In this document: positions 35,379 through 44,785 of the stretch, one piece after another
How the letters are laid out: each line of letters begins with the position of its first letter
Position numbering within the stretch: the stretch's first letter is position 1
From: Arthrobacter nitrophenolicus
GTDB taxonomy: Bacteria; Actinomycetota; Actinomycetes; Actinomycetales; Micrococcaceae
NCBI RefSeq assembly: GCF_000332815.1
Contig: NZ_AOFD01000024.1
Coordinates: 1 to 61,619, forward strand
Direction of reading: 5' to 3'
Length of the DNA: 61,619 nt
Program-made: the position numbers and the translations under genes
The notes under the pieces: model-generated
Told to the model about the DNA's origin: nothing
Databases searched by the model: none
What the model saw: the letters and a program-made list of their open reading frames with translations, nothing else

Positions 35379-35807
35379 CTAGCGCTTCCGTGCCCCTGGC
35401 AGGACGCTGGCCACCATCGAAACCAGCGAGATGATGATTGCCGCCAGCACAGCTGTCCAGAAGAAGGAGTCGATGGTGAACTCCACCGGCGTGTAGCTGC
35501 TGATCCAGGACGTCAGGTAGAGCATGGCTGCATTGATGATGATTGTGAACAGGCCCAGGGTCAGGATGGTGAGGGGCAGGGCGAGGAACCTGACCAGCGG
35601 CCTGACGAAAGCGTTTACGATGCCGAAGATGGCGCCAATGAACAGGTAGGCCAGGACGAGCCCGACGGCGTCGGTGCCCTCTGTGACGCCGCGTTCGGCA
35701 ACGGCCTCGGAGGCAGCGGAGCTGGAGATTTCCAGTCCCGGCAGAATCCAGCTCGCCACCCACAGCGCTGCGGCGTTGATGATGATCCGAAGAATGAAGG
35801 AGCCCAT
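35379..35807 (-). CDS. Phage-holin-like (PF04020-type) membrane protein
   Basis: 142 residues with four hydrophobic helices. LAYLFIGAIFGIVNAFVRPLVRFLALPLTILTLGLFTIIINAAMLYL is the family's most conserved region (NxxxRPxxxxxxxPxTxxTxGLF). Despite the family name there is no phage context here; such genes are common chromosomal genes of unknown role in actinobacteria. Convergent with the hydrolase gene and divergent from the aminotransferase. Intact. Confidence 0.85.
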   Translation of the reverse strand: MGSFILRIIINAAALWVASWILPGLEISSSAASEAVAERGVTEGTDAVGLVLAYLFIGAIFGIVNAFVRPLVRFLALPLTILTLGLFTIIINAAMLYLTSWISSYTPVEFTIDSFFWTAVLAAIIISLVSMVASVLPGARKR

Positions 35808-35872
35808 GGAACCATGCTTGCACAGGGCACTGTGCGCGGGCTTACAAGACGGAGAGAAGTAGTCTGGGTTGC

Positions 35873-36990
35873 ATGACGTCTTCAGAGGCCCCGGCCGACG
35901 GGATTCCGCCGCGCCCGGTGGTGGGCCGGCTGCCCCGCTATGCGGCAGGGAAGCCGCCGGCCGCCGTCGAAGGACTGGCCAGCTACAAGCTCTCTTCCAA
36001 TGAGAACCCGCTTCCGCCGCTCCCCGCCGTTGTGGAGGCCATCGCGCGCCAGCAGGACTTCAACCGCTACCCGGACCCGCTCAGCAGCCGGTTGCGGGAG
36101 GCCCTTGCCGAATTCCTGGACGTCCCGGCGGAGGACATCGTCACCGGTGCCGGCAGCCTGGGCGCGCTGAACCAGGTCCTGGCCACGTTCGCAGGCCAGA
36201 ACGACGATGGCAAGCCCGATGAGGTCATCTACGCCTGGCGGTCGTTCGAGGCCTATCCCATCAGCGTTGGCCTGGCAGGCGCCGAGAGTGTCCGCATCCC
36301 GGTCACCGCCGATGGCCGGCACGATCTGGCAGCCATGGCCGCCGCCGTCACTGCCCGCACCAAGGTGATCCTCCTGTGCACGCCCAACAACCCCACCGGT
36401 CCCGCGCTGGCAGCAGCAGAGACTGAAGCCTTCATCGCTCCGTGCCTTCCAGCGTTGTGGTGGTCATCGATGAGGCTTACCAGGAGTTCGTCCGGGCAGC
36501 CGACGCCGTGGATGGCCTGGCCCTCTACCGCAAGTACCCGAACGTGGTGGTGCTCCGCACGTTTTCCAAAGCCCATGGCCTGGCAGGGCTTCGGGTGGGC
36601 TACAGCGTGTCCAACCCGGGGCTCACACAGCACCTGAGGGTGGCTGCCACCCCGTTCGCCGTGTCGCAGATTGCAGAAAAGGCAGCAATAGTTTCGCTGC
36701 AGAATTTCCCGCAGGTTGTAGAAAGGGTACAAATGCTCGTGGATGAGCGGACCCGGGTGGCGGCCGGCCTGCGGGACCTGGGCTGGACTGTTCCCGATGC
36801 CCAAGGGAACTTCGTGTGGCTGGCCCTGGGTGCCGAAAGTACCCGTTTCGCAGACCTGGCCGCTGCCCGGGCCCTGTCCGTCAGGGCGTTCCCGGGCGAT
36901 GGGGTCAGGGTCAGCATCGGCGAGCAGGAGGCCAATACGAGATTCCTGCAGTTGTGTGCGGACTATACAAAGCCCTCAGGTCCTTCCTAG
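35873..36990 (+). CDS. hisC: Histidinol-phosphate / aromatic aminotransferase (frameshifted)
   Basis: Class I/II PLP enzyme of the HisC type. YKLSSNENPLPPLPAVVEAI is the family N-terminus, CTPNNPTGPAL the cofactor-contacting loop, IDEAYQEF the Asp/Tyr pair, and RTFSKAHGLAGLRVGY contains the Schiff-base Lys. The frame breaks at about 36435; one C (ATCGCTCC to ATCCGCTCC) joins TEAFI to RSVPSSVVVVIDEAY, giving about 372 residues. It is not in a his operon, so an aromatic-amino-acid transaminase role is possible; HisC and that enzyme are hard to tell apart. Confidence 0.82.
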
Positions 36991-37051
36991 CGCTTAACAA
37001 GTACTCCCGTGCCTACCTACTGAAGATAAAGTTAGGATCAGTAAGCCAATG

Positions 37052-37091
37052 TATATGCCGCAACGGGAATGTATTCCGTAAGAGGCATATA
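37052..37091 (+). promoter_or_regulatory. Nested palindrome upstream of the 2-oxoacid dehydrogenase operon
   Basis: Outer arms TATATGCC (37052-37059) and GGCATATA (37084-37091) enclose a 24-base centre that holds a second inverted repeat, GGAAT-GT-ATTCC. It lies about 50 bases ahead of the E1-alpha ATG, in a 149-base gap that is far richer in A/T than its surroundings. This looks like a regulator site; Lrp-type regulators control such operons in several bacteria, but no regulator gene is adjacent here. Confidence 0.55.
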
Positions 37092-37139
37092 TCCCAGCGA
37101 CATTGCATTGCATCCGGATGCGGCAAGCAAGGAGACGGT

Positions 37140-38381
37140 ATGGGCACACATCTGCCTTCCACCGAGTTCGACGGAACAGCGGTAGACGACCAGCGGGAAG
37201 CTGACGCGGAAGCCGTCATGGGCGAGCCCCCGGCGCAGATGGTGCAGCTGCTGGGACCTGACGGGAAGCTCGGCGCTGACCCGGTCTACAGCCAGTACGC
37301 GGACAAGCTCACGCCGGAGCGCCTGCGCGGGCTGTACGCGGACATGGCCGCAATCCGCCGGTTCGATGTTGAGGCCACCGCCCTCCAGCGGCAGGGGCAG
37401 CTGGCCCTGTGGGTTCCGCTCACAGGACAGGAAGCAGCCCAGATCGGATCGGGCCGGGCGAGCCAGCCGCAGGACTACATTTTCCCCACGTACCGGGAAC
37501 ACGGCGTCGCGCTGACCAGGAACGTTGACCTTGCTGAACTGCTCCGCCAGTTCCGCGGTGTATCCAACGGCGGCTGGAATCCGAAGGACACCAACTTCCA
37601 CCTCTACACCCTGGTCCTCGCCGCCCAGACACTCCACGCAGTGGGCTATGCCATGGGCATCCAGCGGGACCAGAAGCTGGCCGCAGCGGCCGGCGGGGCC
37701 CGCCAGGAACCGGACGCCGCAGTGATCGCCTACTTCGGCGACGGCGCCAGTTCCGAGGGCGACGTCCACGAATCCATGGTGTTCGCCTCCTCCTACAACG
37801 CCCCTGTGGTGTTTTTCTGCCAGAACAACCACTGGGCCATTTCCGTCCCCACCAACGTGCAGACCCGCGTACCGCTGTCCAACCGCGCCAAGGGCTATGG
37901 CTTTCCCGGCATCCGCGTGGACGGCAACGATGTCATCGCGGTGCACGCCGTCACGGAGTGGGCCCTGGAGCACGCCCGGCAGGGCAAGGGTCCTGTCCTG
38001 ATCGAGGCCTTCACCTACCGCGTTGGCGCGCACACCACTGCCGACGATCCCACCAAGTACCGCCCTTCGGCCGAGGAAGACGCCTGGCGTGCCAAGGATC
38101 CGCTGCTCCGGCTGGAGAAGTACCTGCGTGCCGAGGGCCTGGCGGATGACGACTTCTTTGCCAGGGTCAAGGCCGACGGCGACGAACTCGCGGCCTATGT
38201 CCGGCGCACCACCCATGACCTCGAGACTCCGGACATCCGCTCCGCCTTTGCCAACACCTACGCTGAGGCCCACCCCCTGGTGGCCGAGGAACTGGCATGG
38301 TTCGAAGAATACGAGGCCGGCTTTGCCGGTGTTGATTCCTCCGCGGAACAGGGACAGGCAGCAGCAAAGGCAGGCCACTGA
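37140..38381 (+). CDS. 2-oxoacid dehydrogenase E1 component, alpha subunit
   Basis: 413 residues. Thiamine-diphosphate subunit of a branched-chain 2-oxoacid or pyruvate dehydrogenase complex. The ThDP motif starts GDGASSEGDVHESM and ends CQNNHWAIS (the GDG-NN signature). The phosphorylation-loop region reads TYRVGAHTTADDPTKYR. ATG 37140 has AAGGAGAC upstream. Its stop TGA overlaps the E1-beta ATG. A separate alpha/beta E1 in an actinobacterium whose main pyruvate E1 is usually the single-chain AceE favours the branched-chain enzyme. Intact frame. Confidence 0.88.
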   Translation: MGTHLPSTEFDGTAVDDQREADAEAVMGEPPAQMVQLLGPDGKLGADPVYSQYADKLTPERLRGLYADMAAIRRFDVEATALQRQGQLALWVPLTGQEAAQIGSGRASQPQDYIFPTYREHGVALTRNVDLAELLRQFRGVSNGGWNPKDTNFHLYTLVLAAQTLHAVGYAMGIQRDQKLAAAAGGARQEPDAAVIAYFGDGASSEGDVHESMVFASSYNAPVVFFCQNNHWAISVPTNVQTRVPLSNRAKGYGFPGIRVDGNDVIAVHAVTEWALEHARQGKGPVLIEAFTYRVGAHTTADDPTKYRPSAEEDAWRAKDPLLRLEKYLRAEGLADDDFFARVKADGDELAAYVRRTTHDLETPDIRSAFANTYAEAHPLVAEELAWFEEYEAGFAGVDSSAEQGQAAAKAGH

Positions 38382-39359
38382 TGACCACCATGACCATCGC
38401 CAAGGCGATCAACCAGGGCCTGCGCGCCACCCTGGCCGGCAACCCCAAGTCACTCCTGATGGGCGAGGACATCGGCCCCCTCGGCGGCGTGTACCGGGTG
38501 ACCGACGCTGATCGGCGAGTTCGGCCCCGACCGTGTCGTGGACACCCCGCTGGCTGAGTCCGGCATCATCGGCACCGCCATCGGCCTGGCCCTGCGCGGC
38601 TACCGGCCGGTCTGCGAGATCCAGTTCGACGGGTTCGTCTTCCCCGGCTTCAACCAGATCACCACCCAGCTGGCCAAGATGCACGCCCGCAGCAACGGCA
38701 ACCTCACGGTGCCGGTGGTCATCCGCATCCCCTACGGCGGCGGCATCGGGTCCGTGGAGCACCACTCGGAATCACCCGAAGCGCTGTTCGCCCACACCGC
38801 AGGGCTCCGGATCATCACCCCGTCCAACCCCCACGACGCCTACTGGATGATCCAGCAGGCCGTGGACTGCCAGGACCCGGTGATCGTCTTCGAGCCCAAG
38901 CGCCGCTACTGGCTCAAGGGCGAGGTTGACACCGAAGCGCCGGGCCACGCCGCCGATCCCTTCAAGGCCCATGTCCTTCGGGAAGGCACCGACGCCACCG
39001 TCGTCGCCTACGGGCCACTGGTCCCCGTTGCCCTCGCCGCCGCCAACGCGGCCGAGGAGGACGGCCGCAGCGTGGAGGTCATCGACCTCCGCTCCATCTC
39101 GCCGCTCGACTTTGACACGGTCACCGCCTCCGTACGGAAGACCGGACGCCTGGTCGTCGCCCATGAGGCGCCTACCTTCGGAGGGATCGGCGGCGAGATC
39201 GCGGCCCGCATCAGCGAGCGGGCCTTCCATTCGCTTGAAGCCCCCGTTATCCGCGTTGGTGGCTTCCATATGCCGTACCCCGTCGCGAAGGTGGAGGAAG
39301 ACTACCTTCCGGACATCGACCGCATCCTGGAGGCGCTGGACCGCGCCCTCTCCTACTGA
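38381..39359 (+). CDS. 2-oxoacid dehydrogenase E1 component, beta subunit (frameshifted)
   Basis: Partner of the E1-alpha gene, about 326 residues. The N-terminus MTTMTIAKAINQGLRATLAGNP and the motif MGEDIGPLGGVYRVTD are typical. The frame is lost at about 38507, where two bases seem to be missing (GACGCTGATC for GACGGCCTGATC). After that GLIGEFGPDRVVDTPLAESGIIG runs on to the TGA at 39357-39359. C-terminal transketolase domain present (GTDATVVAYG, APTFGGIGGEIAARI). Starts in a TGATG overlap with E1-alpha. Confidence 0.87.
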
Positions 39360-39366
39360 GGACACC

Positions 39367-40856
39367 ATGACTCTCAACAAGTTCAACCTGCCCGACGTCG
39401 GCGAAGGCCTGACCGAGGCCGAGATCGTCTCCTGGAAGGTCAAGCCCGGCGACGCCGTTGCCATCAACGACGTCCTCTGCGAGATCGAAACCGCCAAGTC
39501 CATCGTGGAACTGCCGTCCCCCTTCGCCGGGACCGTCACTGAGCTGCTGGTCCCGGAAGGGGTGACCATCGACGTCGGGACGGCCATCATCAGCGTCAGC
39601 GACAAAGTGGAAGGCGATCCCACGCCCGCTGACGTTCGCGCCCCGGAAGCACCCGTGCAGCCGCTGTACGGCACGCTCCCTGCCGACGAGGAGGGCGCAA
39701 GGGACGACGCCGACGCGCAGGACAATGCCCCGACCGGCGGTCCGCTGGTGGGTTCCGGCCCCAAGGCCGACGCCGTCAAGCGCCGCCCGCGCAAGGTGCA
39801 GCCCTCTGCCGCCGTGACCGTCAACGCACCCGAGGTGGAACCGGTCCAGCCCCATACGCCGGCGGAGGTCAGCCAAGCCCCACGCCCCGCCGCTTCCGCC
39901 CCGGCGGACGCCATCGACAACCGGCCCACCCTGGGCGGCACCATTACCGGGCTGGTCAACCGGGTCCTGGCCAAGCCTCCCGTGCGGAAGATTGCCCGGG
40001 ACCTGGGCATCGACCTGGCGGATGTGGTGGCTACCGGTTCCCGCGGCGAGGTAACCCGGGAGGACCTGGTCAGCTACCAGGCCCAGCGCGACGCCGAACT
40101 GGACAAGGCGGACGGCTTCTGGGGCAAGGCGGGCAAGCCGCAGGACCAGCGGATTGAACGGATTCCGGTCAAGGGTGTCCGCAAGGCCACGGCCAAGGCG
40201 ATGGTGGAGTCGGCCTTCTCCGCTCCGCACGTCAGCATCTTCGTGGACGTCGACGCCAGCCGGACCATGGAGTTCGTCAAGCGGCTCAAATCGTCACGGG
40301 ACTTCGAGGGCATCCGGGTTTCGCCGCTGCTGATCCTGGCCAAGGCCGTCATCTGGCTGCCGCACGGAACCCCAGCGTCAACGCCACCTGGGTGGACAAC
40401 GCCGACGGCACCGACGCCGCCGAGATCCACGTCAAGCACTACATGAACCTGGGCATCGCCGCTGCAACACCGCGAGGCCTGATGGTGCCGAACATCAAGA
40501 ACGCCCAGGACCTGTCCCTCAAGGAATTGGCCCTCGCGCTGAACAACCTTGCCACCACTGCACGGGCCGGCAAGACCCAGCCCGCCGAAATGCAGGGCGG
40601 CACGCTCACCATCACGAACATCGGGGCGCTGGGCATCGACACGGGGACGCCCATCATCAACCCCGGCGAGGTGGCCATCGTGGCGTTCGGCACCATCAAG
40701 CAGAAGCCCTGGGTCCTTGACGGTGAGGTCATCCCGCGCTGGATCACCACCCTTGGCGGCTCCTTCGACCACCGGGTGGTGGATGGTGACCTGTCCGCAC
40801 GCTTCATGGCAGACGTTGCGGCCATCCTGGAAGAGCCCGCGCTGCTCCTGGACTAA
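39367..40856 (+). CDS. 2-oxoacid dehydrogenase E2, dihydrolipoamide acyltransferase (frameshifted)
   Basis: About 496 residues. There is one lipoyl domain with Lys44 in [11 protein letters not shown], a Pro/Ala/Asp-rich linker, a peripheral subunit-binding domain (about 200-235, [17 protein letters not shown]) and the acyltransferase domain with catalytic His in [10 protein letters not shown]. The frame breaks at about 40355: one G (ATCTGGCTGC to ATCTGGGCTGC) restores [18 protein letters not shown]. Starts 7 bases after the E1-beta stop. No E3 (dihydrolipoamide dehydrogenase) gene follows, so the complex must use one encoded elsewhere. Confidence 0.88.
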
Positions 40857-40861
40857 GGGAC

Positions 40862-41479
40862 GTGGTTGTCAACAGCAACACCATCCGGGCGAAAAACAGG
40901 ACCGCCAGATGGCTGACCGAGGCGTTCCAGCCGCCCGTGGTGGTCAGCATCCAGCTGCTGGTCAGCCCGCTGACGGAGGACGGGTTCCCCGGAACCATGG
41001 TGTACGGGGCGCTGGCAGCCGTGTTCGTCTGCGTGCTGCCGCTGATCCTGCTGCTGGTCCTGGTGCGGCTTGGAAAGGTCACAGACCACCACGTCAGTGA
41101 CAGGAAACAGCGGGCACCGGTCCTGCTCATGGCGCTGGGCTCGATCCTGGCCGGGCTGCTGGTCCTGGAGGCGGCGGGGGCGCCACGGAGCGTTGTTGCC
41201 ATGGTCCTCGCCGTGGTCGGCGGGGTGGTGGTCCTGGCCGCTGTCAGCCCGTTCTGGAAAATGAGCGGCCATGCAGCAGCCATTTCCTGCTCTACCGTTA
41301 TCGCCGTCCTGATGCTGGGGCCGGCGTGGGCCCCGCTGCTGCTTCTGGTACCGGCGGTCGGCTGGTCGCGCGTGGTGCTTCGCGCGCACACCGTGGCTCA
41401 GGTGGTGGCAGGCTCACTCTTCGGGGGAGTGGTGATGGCGGGCATCTGGTGGATGCTTCAGGGCCTGATGGCGCCGTAG
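40862..41479 (+). CDS. PAP2-superfamily membrane protein
   Basis: 205 residues, about five membrane helices. The second and third phosphatase motifs are recognisable: SGHAAAIS (His) and WSRVVLRAHTVAQVVAG (Arg and His). The first motif, usually KxxxxxxRP, is only DRKQRAP, so activity is uncertain. GTG start 5 bases after the E2 stop; may be cotranscribed with the dehydrogenase operon. Its last 22 bases overlap the convergent gene below. Confidence 0.75.
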   Translation: MVVNSNTIRAKNRTARWLTEAFQPPVVVSIQLLVSPLTEDGFPGTMVYGALAAVFVCVLPLILLLVLVRLGKVTDHHVSDRKQRAPVLLMALGSILAGLLVLEAAGAPRSVVAMVLAVVGGVVVLAAVSPFWKMSGHAAAISCSTVIAVLMLGPAWAPLLLLVPAVGWSRVVLRAHTVAQVVAGSLFGGVVMAGIWWMLQGLMAP

Positions 41480-41805
41480 GACATCGTGGTGAACATCTCG
41501 AGGGCGGCCGGATCGGCGGTGTTCCCCAGGGCCACAGCCGCAGCCGTCAGCAGCACGCCCATCGCGGCAGCCATTCCGGCCCACGCCGTCAGCAGCTTCC
41601 AGTCCTCGCGCAGCACGCTGCCTACGGTTTCGGGAAGCTGCAGGTCAGGGGCAATGAGGTTCGGCGCACTGTCAACGCTGCCGTCATCCAGCAGTGCCAC
41701 GACGGTTCCGTTGCTGCGGTCAACCCGCATGGAGCAGATGTGGTTTCCGTGGCGGGCCAGGAGGATGTCGTGGCCTACGAGCTGGCGGCGCTGGAGAGTG
41801 ATCAA
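41458..41805 (-). CDS. Small single-pass membrane protein, unknown
   Basis: 115 residues. The first 75 are hydrophilic (HDILLARHGNHICSMRVDRSNGTVVALLDDG), followed by one hydrophobic helix (AWAGMAAAMGVLLTAAAVALG). It starts with TTG, but AAGGGG lies 5 bases upstream, a good ribosome site. Not recognised. Its 3' end overlaps the PAP2 gene tail-to-tail by 22 bases. Confidence 0.5.
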   Translation of the reverse strand: MITLQRRQLVGHDILLARHGNHICSMRVDRSNGTVVALLDDGSVDSAPNLIAPDLQLPETVGSVLREDWKLLTAWAGMAAAMGVLLTAAAVALGNTADPAALEMFTTMSYGAIRP

Positions 41806-41907
41806 TGGTGCCCCTTGGTAGTGGTGTCTGCTGTTGTCCGCACCGTTGGGGCCTGATTCAATTTTATCTTTGCGCTCAGGGCTTAAATGGCGTATAGCGC
41901 GTGAGAA

Positions 41908-41951
41908 CGGACACCCCCCGGGGCGACCTTGGCCACCAGGGGGAGTGTCCG
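41908..41951 (-). terminator. Possible terminator after the universal stress gene
   Basis: CGGACACCCCC (from 41908) pairs with GGGGG-A-GTGTCCG (to 41951) with one bulged base and a loop of about 19 bases. It lies 10 bases beyond the stop of the universal stress gene. No T-run follows. Confidence 0.35.
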
Positions 41952-41960
41952 CGGTAACTC

Positions 41961-42389
41961 CTAGTCGGCGTCGTACGTGTTGGCGATGTAGACGTCACAG
42001 GGCGCGTTGTGGGCCACGCTGTTCGCCACGCTGCCCAGGACCCGGCCGATGCCCTGCATCCTGCGGTTTCCCACCACGATGATGCGGGCCTCCATCCGGA
42101 TGGCCTCCTTGATCAGGGCGTCAGCAGGGCGGCCGCGGGCAGCCGAGTACGTTACCTTCCCGCCGCCTCCCAGTGATTCCGCCACTGTCCGCGCAACATG
42201 CTCGGCGGCGTCGGCGTCGGAGACGATCCACTGGTCGCTTCCGCTGCCAAACACCTCTGTCCTGTCACTGTCGAAGGCCGTCACCACATGGAGCGAGGCA
42301 TCCAGGGCGAGGGCCAGGTCCCGGGCGGATTCCGCCGCCTTCTTTGCCGTTCCGCTGCCGTCAACCCCAACAACGATGATTCCACTCAT
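41961..42389 (-). CDS. Universal stress protein, UspA family
   Basis: 142 residues, one Usp domain. The N-terminal strand IIVVGVDGSGTAKKAAESA and the C-terminal nucleotide loop GNRRMQGIGRVLGSVANSVAHNAPCDVYI (G-x2-G-x9-G-S-type) show it belongs to the ATP-binding group. Intact, monocistronic, read leftward. Its upstream gap to the aminotransferase stop is only 45 bases, with AAAGGAGC ahead of the ATG. Confidence 0.9.
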   Translation of the reverse strand: MSGIIVVGVDGSGTAKKAAESARDLALALDASLHVVTAFDSDRTEVFGSGSDQWIVSDADAAEHVARTVAESLGGGGKVTYSAARGRPADALIKEAIRMEARIIVVGNRRMQGIGRVLGSVANSVAHNAPCDVYIANTYDAD

Positions 42390-42434
42390 ATGTTTGCTCC
42401 TTTGCTTGGTTCCGCGGCACTGGTGTGGCCAACG

Positions 42435-43724
42435 CTACAGCGCGGCGATGGCTTCCTGAAGCACCGGCGCCAGCCGGCGCACGCCCTCGGTAATAGCCTC
42501 GGGGGGCACCGCGCTGAAGGCGAGGCGCAGCTTGTTGGACGGCTCGTCCGACGGCGTGAAGGCGGCGCCGGGGATAAAGACCACGCCCGCGTCAATCGCC
42601 TTGTGCAGCAGCGGGTAGGTGTCCAGGCCTTCCGGGAGGGTCACCCAGACAAAGAAGCCACCCTCCGGGGTGGTCCAGGTTGTCCCCGCGGGCATGAATT
42701 CCTTCAAGGCGGCCAGCATCGCCTGGCAGCGCTCGGCGTACAGGCTCCGGTAGGTCTCGATCTGGCCCTTCCAGTCGTAGTCGCGGAGGTAGGCGGAGAC
42801 GAGCATCTGGTTCAGGGTGGGCGGGCACAGCGTGACGGATTCAGCGGCAAGGTAGTACCGGCGCTGCAGGTGTTCGGGCACCAGGGCCCAGCCGATGCGC
42901 AGGCCCGGAGCGAAAATCTTGGAGAACGACCCCATGTAGATGACGTCGTCGGCGTTATCGGCACGCAGCGGAGGCAGTGGCTCGCCGCTGTAGCGCAGCA
43001 GCCCATAGGGGTTGTCCTCAAGGACCAGAATATTCGCCTTGCGGCATATGTCGACGACCTGCTGGCGGCGTTCCTTTGCCAGCGTGATACCGGAGGGGTT
43101 GTTGAAGTTGGGGATGGTGTAGAGGAACTTGATGCTCTTGCCGGACAGCTGCAGCGCCGCGATTTTTGCCTCCAACAGTTCCGGGACCAGGCCGGATTCG
43201 TCCATGCCCACCGTTTCCACCTGCACCTGGTAGGACTCGAATGTGTTGAGCGCGCCCACATAGGTCGGGTCTTCCACCAGCACCACGTCCCCCGGATTGC
43301 AGAAGACCTTCGTGGCTACGTCCTGCGCTGACTGGGAGCCGGCGGTGATCACCACGTTCTCTGGCAGGGCATCCAGGATTCCTTCGGCGGCCATGACATC
43401 GCAGATTTGGGTCCGCAGCTCCAGGGTCCCCTGGCCGGTCCCGTACTGCAGCGCGGTCAGGCCGTCCTCTGCAATGATCCGGGCCGCCGTGGCACCCAGC
43501 CGCTCCAGCGGCAGCGACTGGAGGTAGGGGCTTCCGCCGGCAAGGGAGACCAGGCCCGGGCGCATGGAGATGTCAAAGACGTCGCGAACCGCGGACTGGC
43601 GGATGTTCGCGGCCCGGTCCGAGAACAGTTCCTCGTGCCGGTGCGCCGATGTGGCGGCCCGTTCGATCGCATCTATTGCTTCCGCTGGCAGCGTCCCGGT
43701 TGCGTCGATTGTTTCGTGGCTCAC
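42435..43724 (-). CDS. PLP-dependent aminotransferase (2-aminoadipate/LysN-like)
   Basis: 429 residues, class I fold. Cofactor motifs: GTGQGTLELR, PNFNNPSG, EDNPYGLLRYSG and the Schiff-base Lys in YMGSFSKIFAPGLRIGW. This set is typical of the alpha-aminoadipate / branched-chain and aromatic transaminases related to the MocR C-terminal domain. No fused GntR DNA-binding domain is present, so it is an enzyme only. Start at 43724 (MSHETIDATG). Substrate range not decidable from sequence. Intact. Confidence 0.87.
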   Translation of the reverse strand: MSHETIDATGTLPAEAIDAIERAATSAHRHEELFSDRAANIRQSAVRDVFDISMRPGLVSLAGGSPYLQSLPLERLGATAARIIAEDGLTALQYGTGQGTLELRTQICDVMAAEGILDALPENVVITAGSQSAQDVATKVFCNPGDVVLVEDPTYVGALNTFESYQVQVETVGMDESGLVPELLEAKIAALQLSGKSIKFLYTIPNFNNPSGITLAKERRQQVVDICRKANILVLEDNPYGLLRYSGEPLPPLRADNADDVIYMGSFSKIFAPGLRIGWALVPEHLQRRYYLAAESVTLCPPTLNQMLVSAYLRDYDWKGQIETYRSLYAERCQAMLAALKEFMPAGTTWTTPEGGFFVWVTLPEGLDTYPLLHKAIDAGVVFIPGAAFTPSDEPSNKLRLAFSAVPPEAITEGVRRLAPVLQEAIAAL

Positions 43725-43788
43725 ACCGACAGGATACAGCCGGGGGTTGCCTAAAAAGCAACACCTGTTGCAAATTAGTGCCTACGGG

Positions 43789-44610
43789 CTAGTCCTGGCG
43801 CAGCACCTCGGAAAGGGGCTGTCCATTTACGTAAACGTCCGCCCTGATGGCGCCAACGGCGGCCACGGCGGTGTGGGTCAACTGGGCCTCCACTCGCGGA
43901 ACGTCGCAGGCGCCCCCAAGGCTGAGCGTTCCGGCCAAGTAGACCGTGACGGTGGTCCCGTCGAAGCTCCCGGACAGGAACGTCAGCTCGGAGCCGTCCA
44001 AGGCGTTGTAAACATCCGACACCTCGATCGGATCCAGCGGAATGTCGGCGTCTCCGGCCCCTTGGAGCAGGGCGTTCATCGCCGCAGTCAGCAGGGGCTC
44101 GGTCCCGGGTGCGGCCCGGGCCAGTCCCACCAGGCTGTCGTTGCAGCCGAAACGCACGCCGCTGCTGCCGCCGTCGTCAAGGAGGACGTAGTAAGCGGTA
44201 AGCATCCGTGGTGCCGCGGGGTTCACAGGAGGACTCGACTTGGCGGGGGACGGGGACCGTGTTGCGGCTGTTTCCCTCGGCCGCGCCGCCTCCGGGACGG
44301 ACAGGCCCTGGGGTGGTGCCATTGCAGGGGGACTGGTCGAGGGCCGGGTTGGGGTTGGGGCGAGGGTGGGTTCGGGCGGCGTGGTGGGAGTGCCGGCCGG
44401 GGCTGGCTCCTGAGGCTGCGGCGCGGGAGCGGTGGGGACGGGAGTCGGTGCAGGGCTGCTGACGGAACCGCTGCCCGGGTTGGGGGAGGCGGCGGAGGGT
44501 GTTTGTGGGGCCTGGTTCACGCAGGAGGCAAGGAGCAGCGGAAGGGCGAGGGCTGCCGCCGCCCAGCGCTTCCTTGTCCGGCGCCTCCCGGCGCTCCGCC
44601 CTGCTGCCAT
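43789..44610 (-). CDS. GerMN-domain lipoprotein
   Basis: 273 residues. Twin-Arg-like basic start, signal peptide ending in the lipobox LLASC (Cys30), a long Pro/Ser/Thr-rich linker (about 33-130) and a C-terminal GerMN domain (about 138-270; LLTAAMNALLQGAGDADIPLDP, then TVTVYLAGTLSLGG). Such proteins sit on the outer face of the membrane; the function of the domain is unknown outside spore germination. Intact frame. Confidence 0.82.
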   Translation of the reverse strand: MAAGRSAGRRRTRKRWAAAALALPLLLASCVNQAPQTPSAASPNPGSGSVSSPAPTPVPTAPAPQPQEPAPAGTPTTPPEPTLAPTPTRPSTSPPAMAPPQGLSVPEAARPRETAATRSPSPAKSSPPVNPAAPRMLTAYYVLLDDGGSSGVRFGCNDSLVGLARAAPGTEPLLTAAMNALLQGAGDADIPLDPIEVSDVYNALDGSELTFLSGSFDGTTVTVYLAGTLSLGGACDVPRVEAQLTHTAVAAVGAIRADVYVNGQPLSEVLRQD

Positions 44611-44730
44611 GACTGCACCGCGATCCCGTTCCGGTACGTTTCGTGCATCAATGCTACGGCTGGCCCTTCCGGGTGCGTATGTCCGGGAGGTACCGGTTGG
44701 GACAAGAGTTGGTCACGGTGTCCGCAGGCG

Positions 44731-44768
44731 GCAACGCCCGGTCCGTCGGAGGGCGGACCGGGCGTTGC
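44731..44768. terminator. Intrinsic terminator hairpin
   Basis: A perfect 15-bp stem GCAACGCCCGGTCCG (44731-44745) / complement (44754-44768) with an 8-base loop. It lies 18 bases beyond the stop of the FMN reductase gene and is the strongest hairpin in this stretch. T-run absent. Confidence 0.65.
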
Positions 44769-44785
44769 CCGCGGGATATTGCGCC

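Noticed and set aside
35379..35807. Prophage remnant suggested by the phage-holin-like gene
   Set aside because: The family is common in bacterial chromosomes and no lysin, capsid, integrase or attachment site is nearby.
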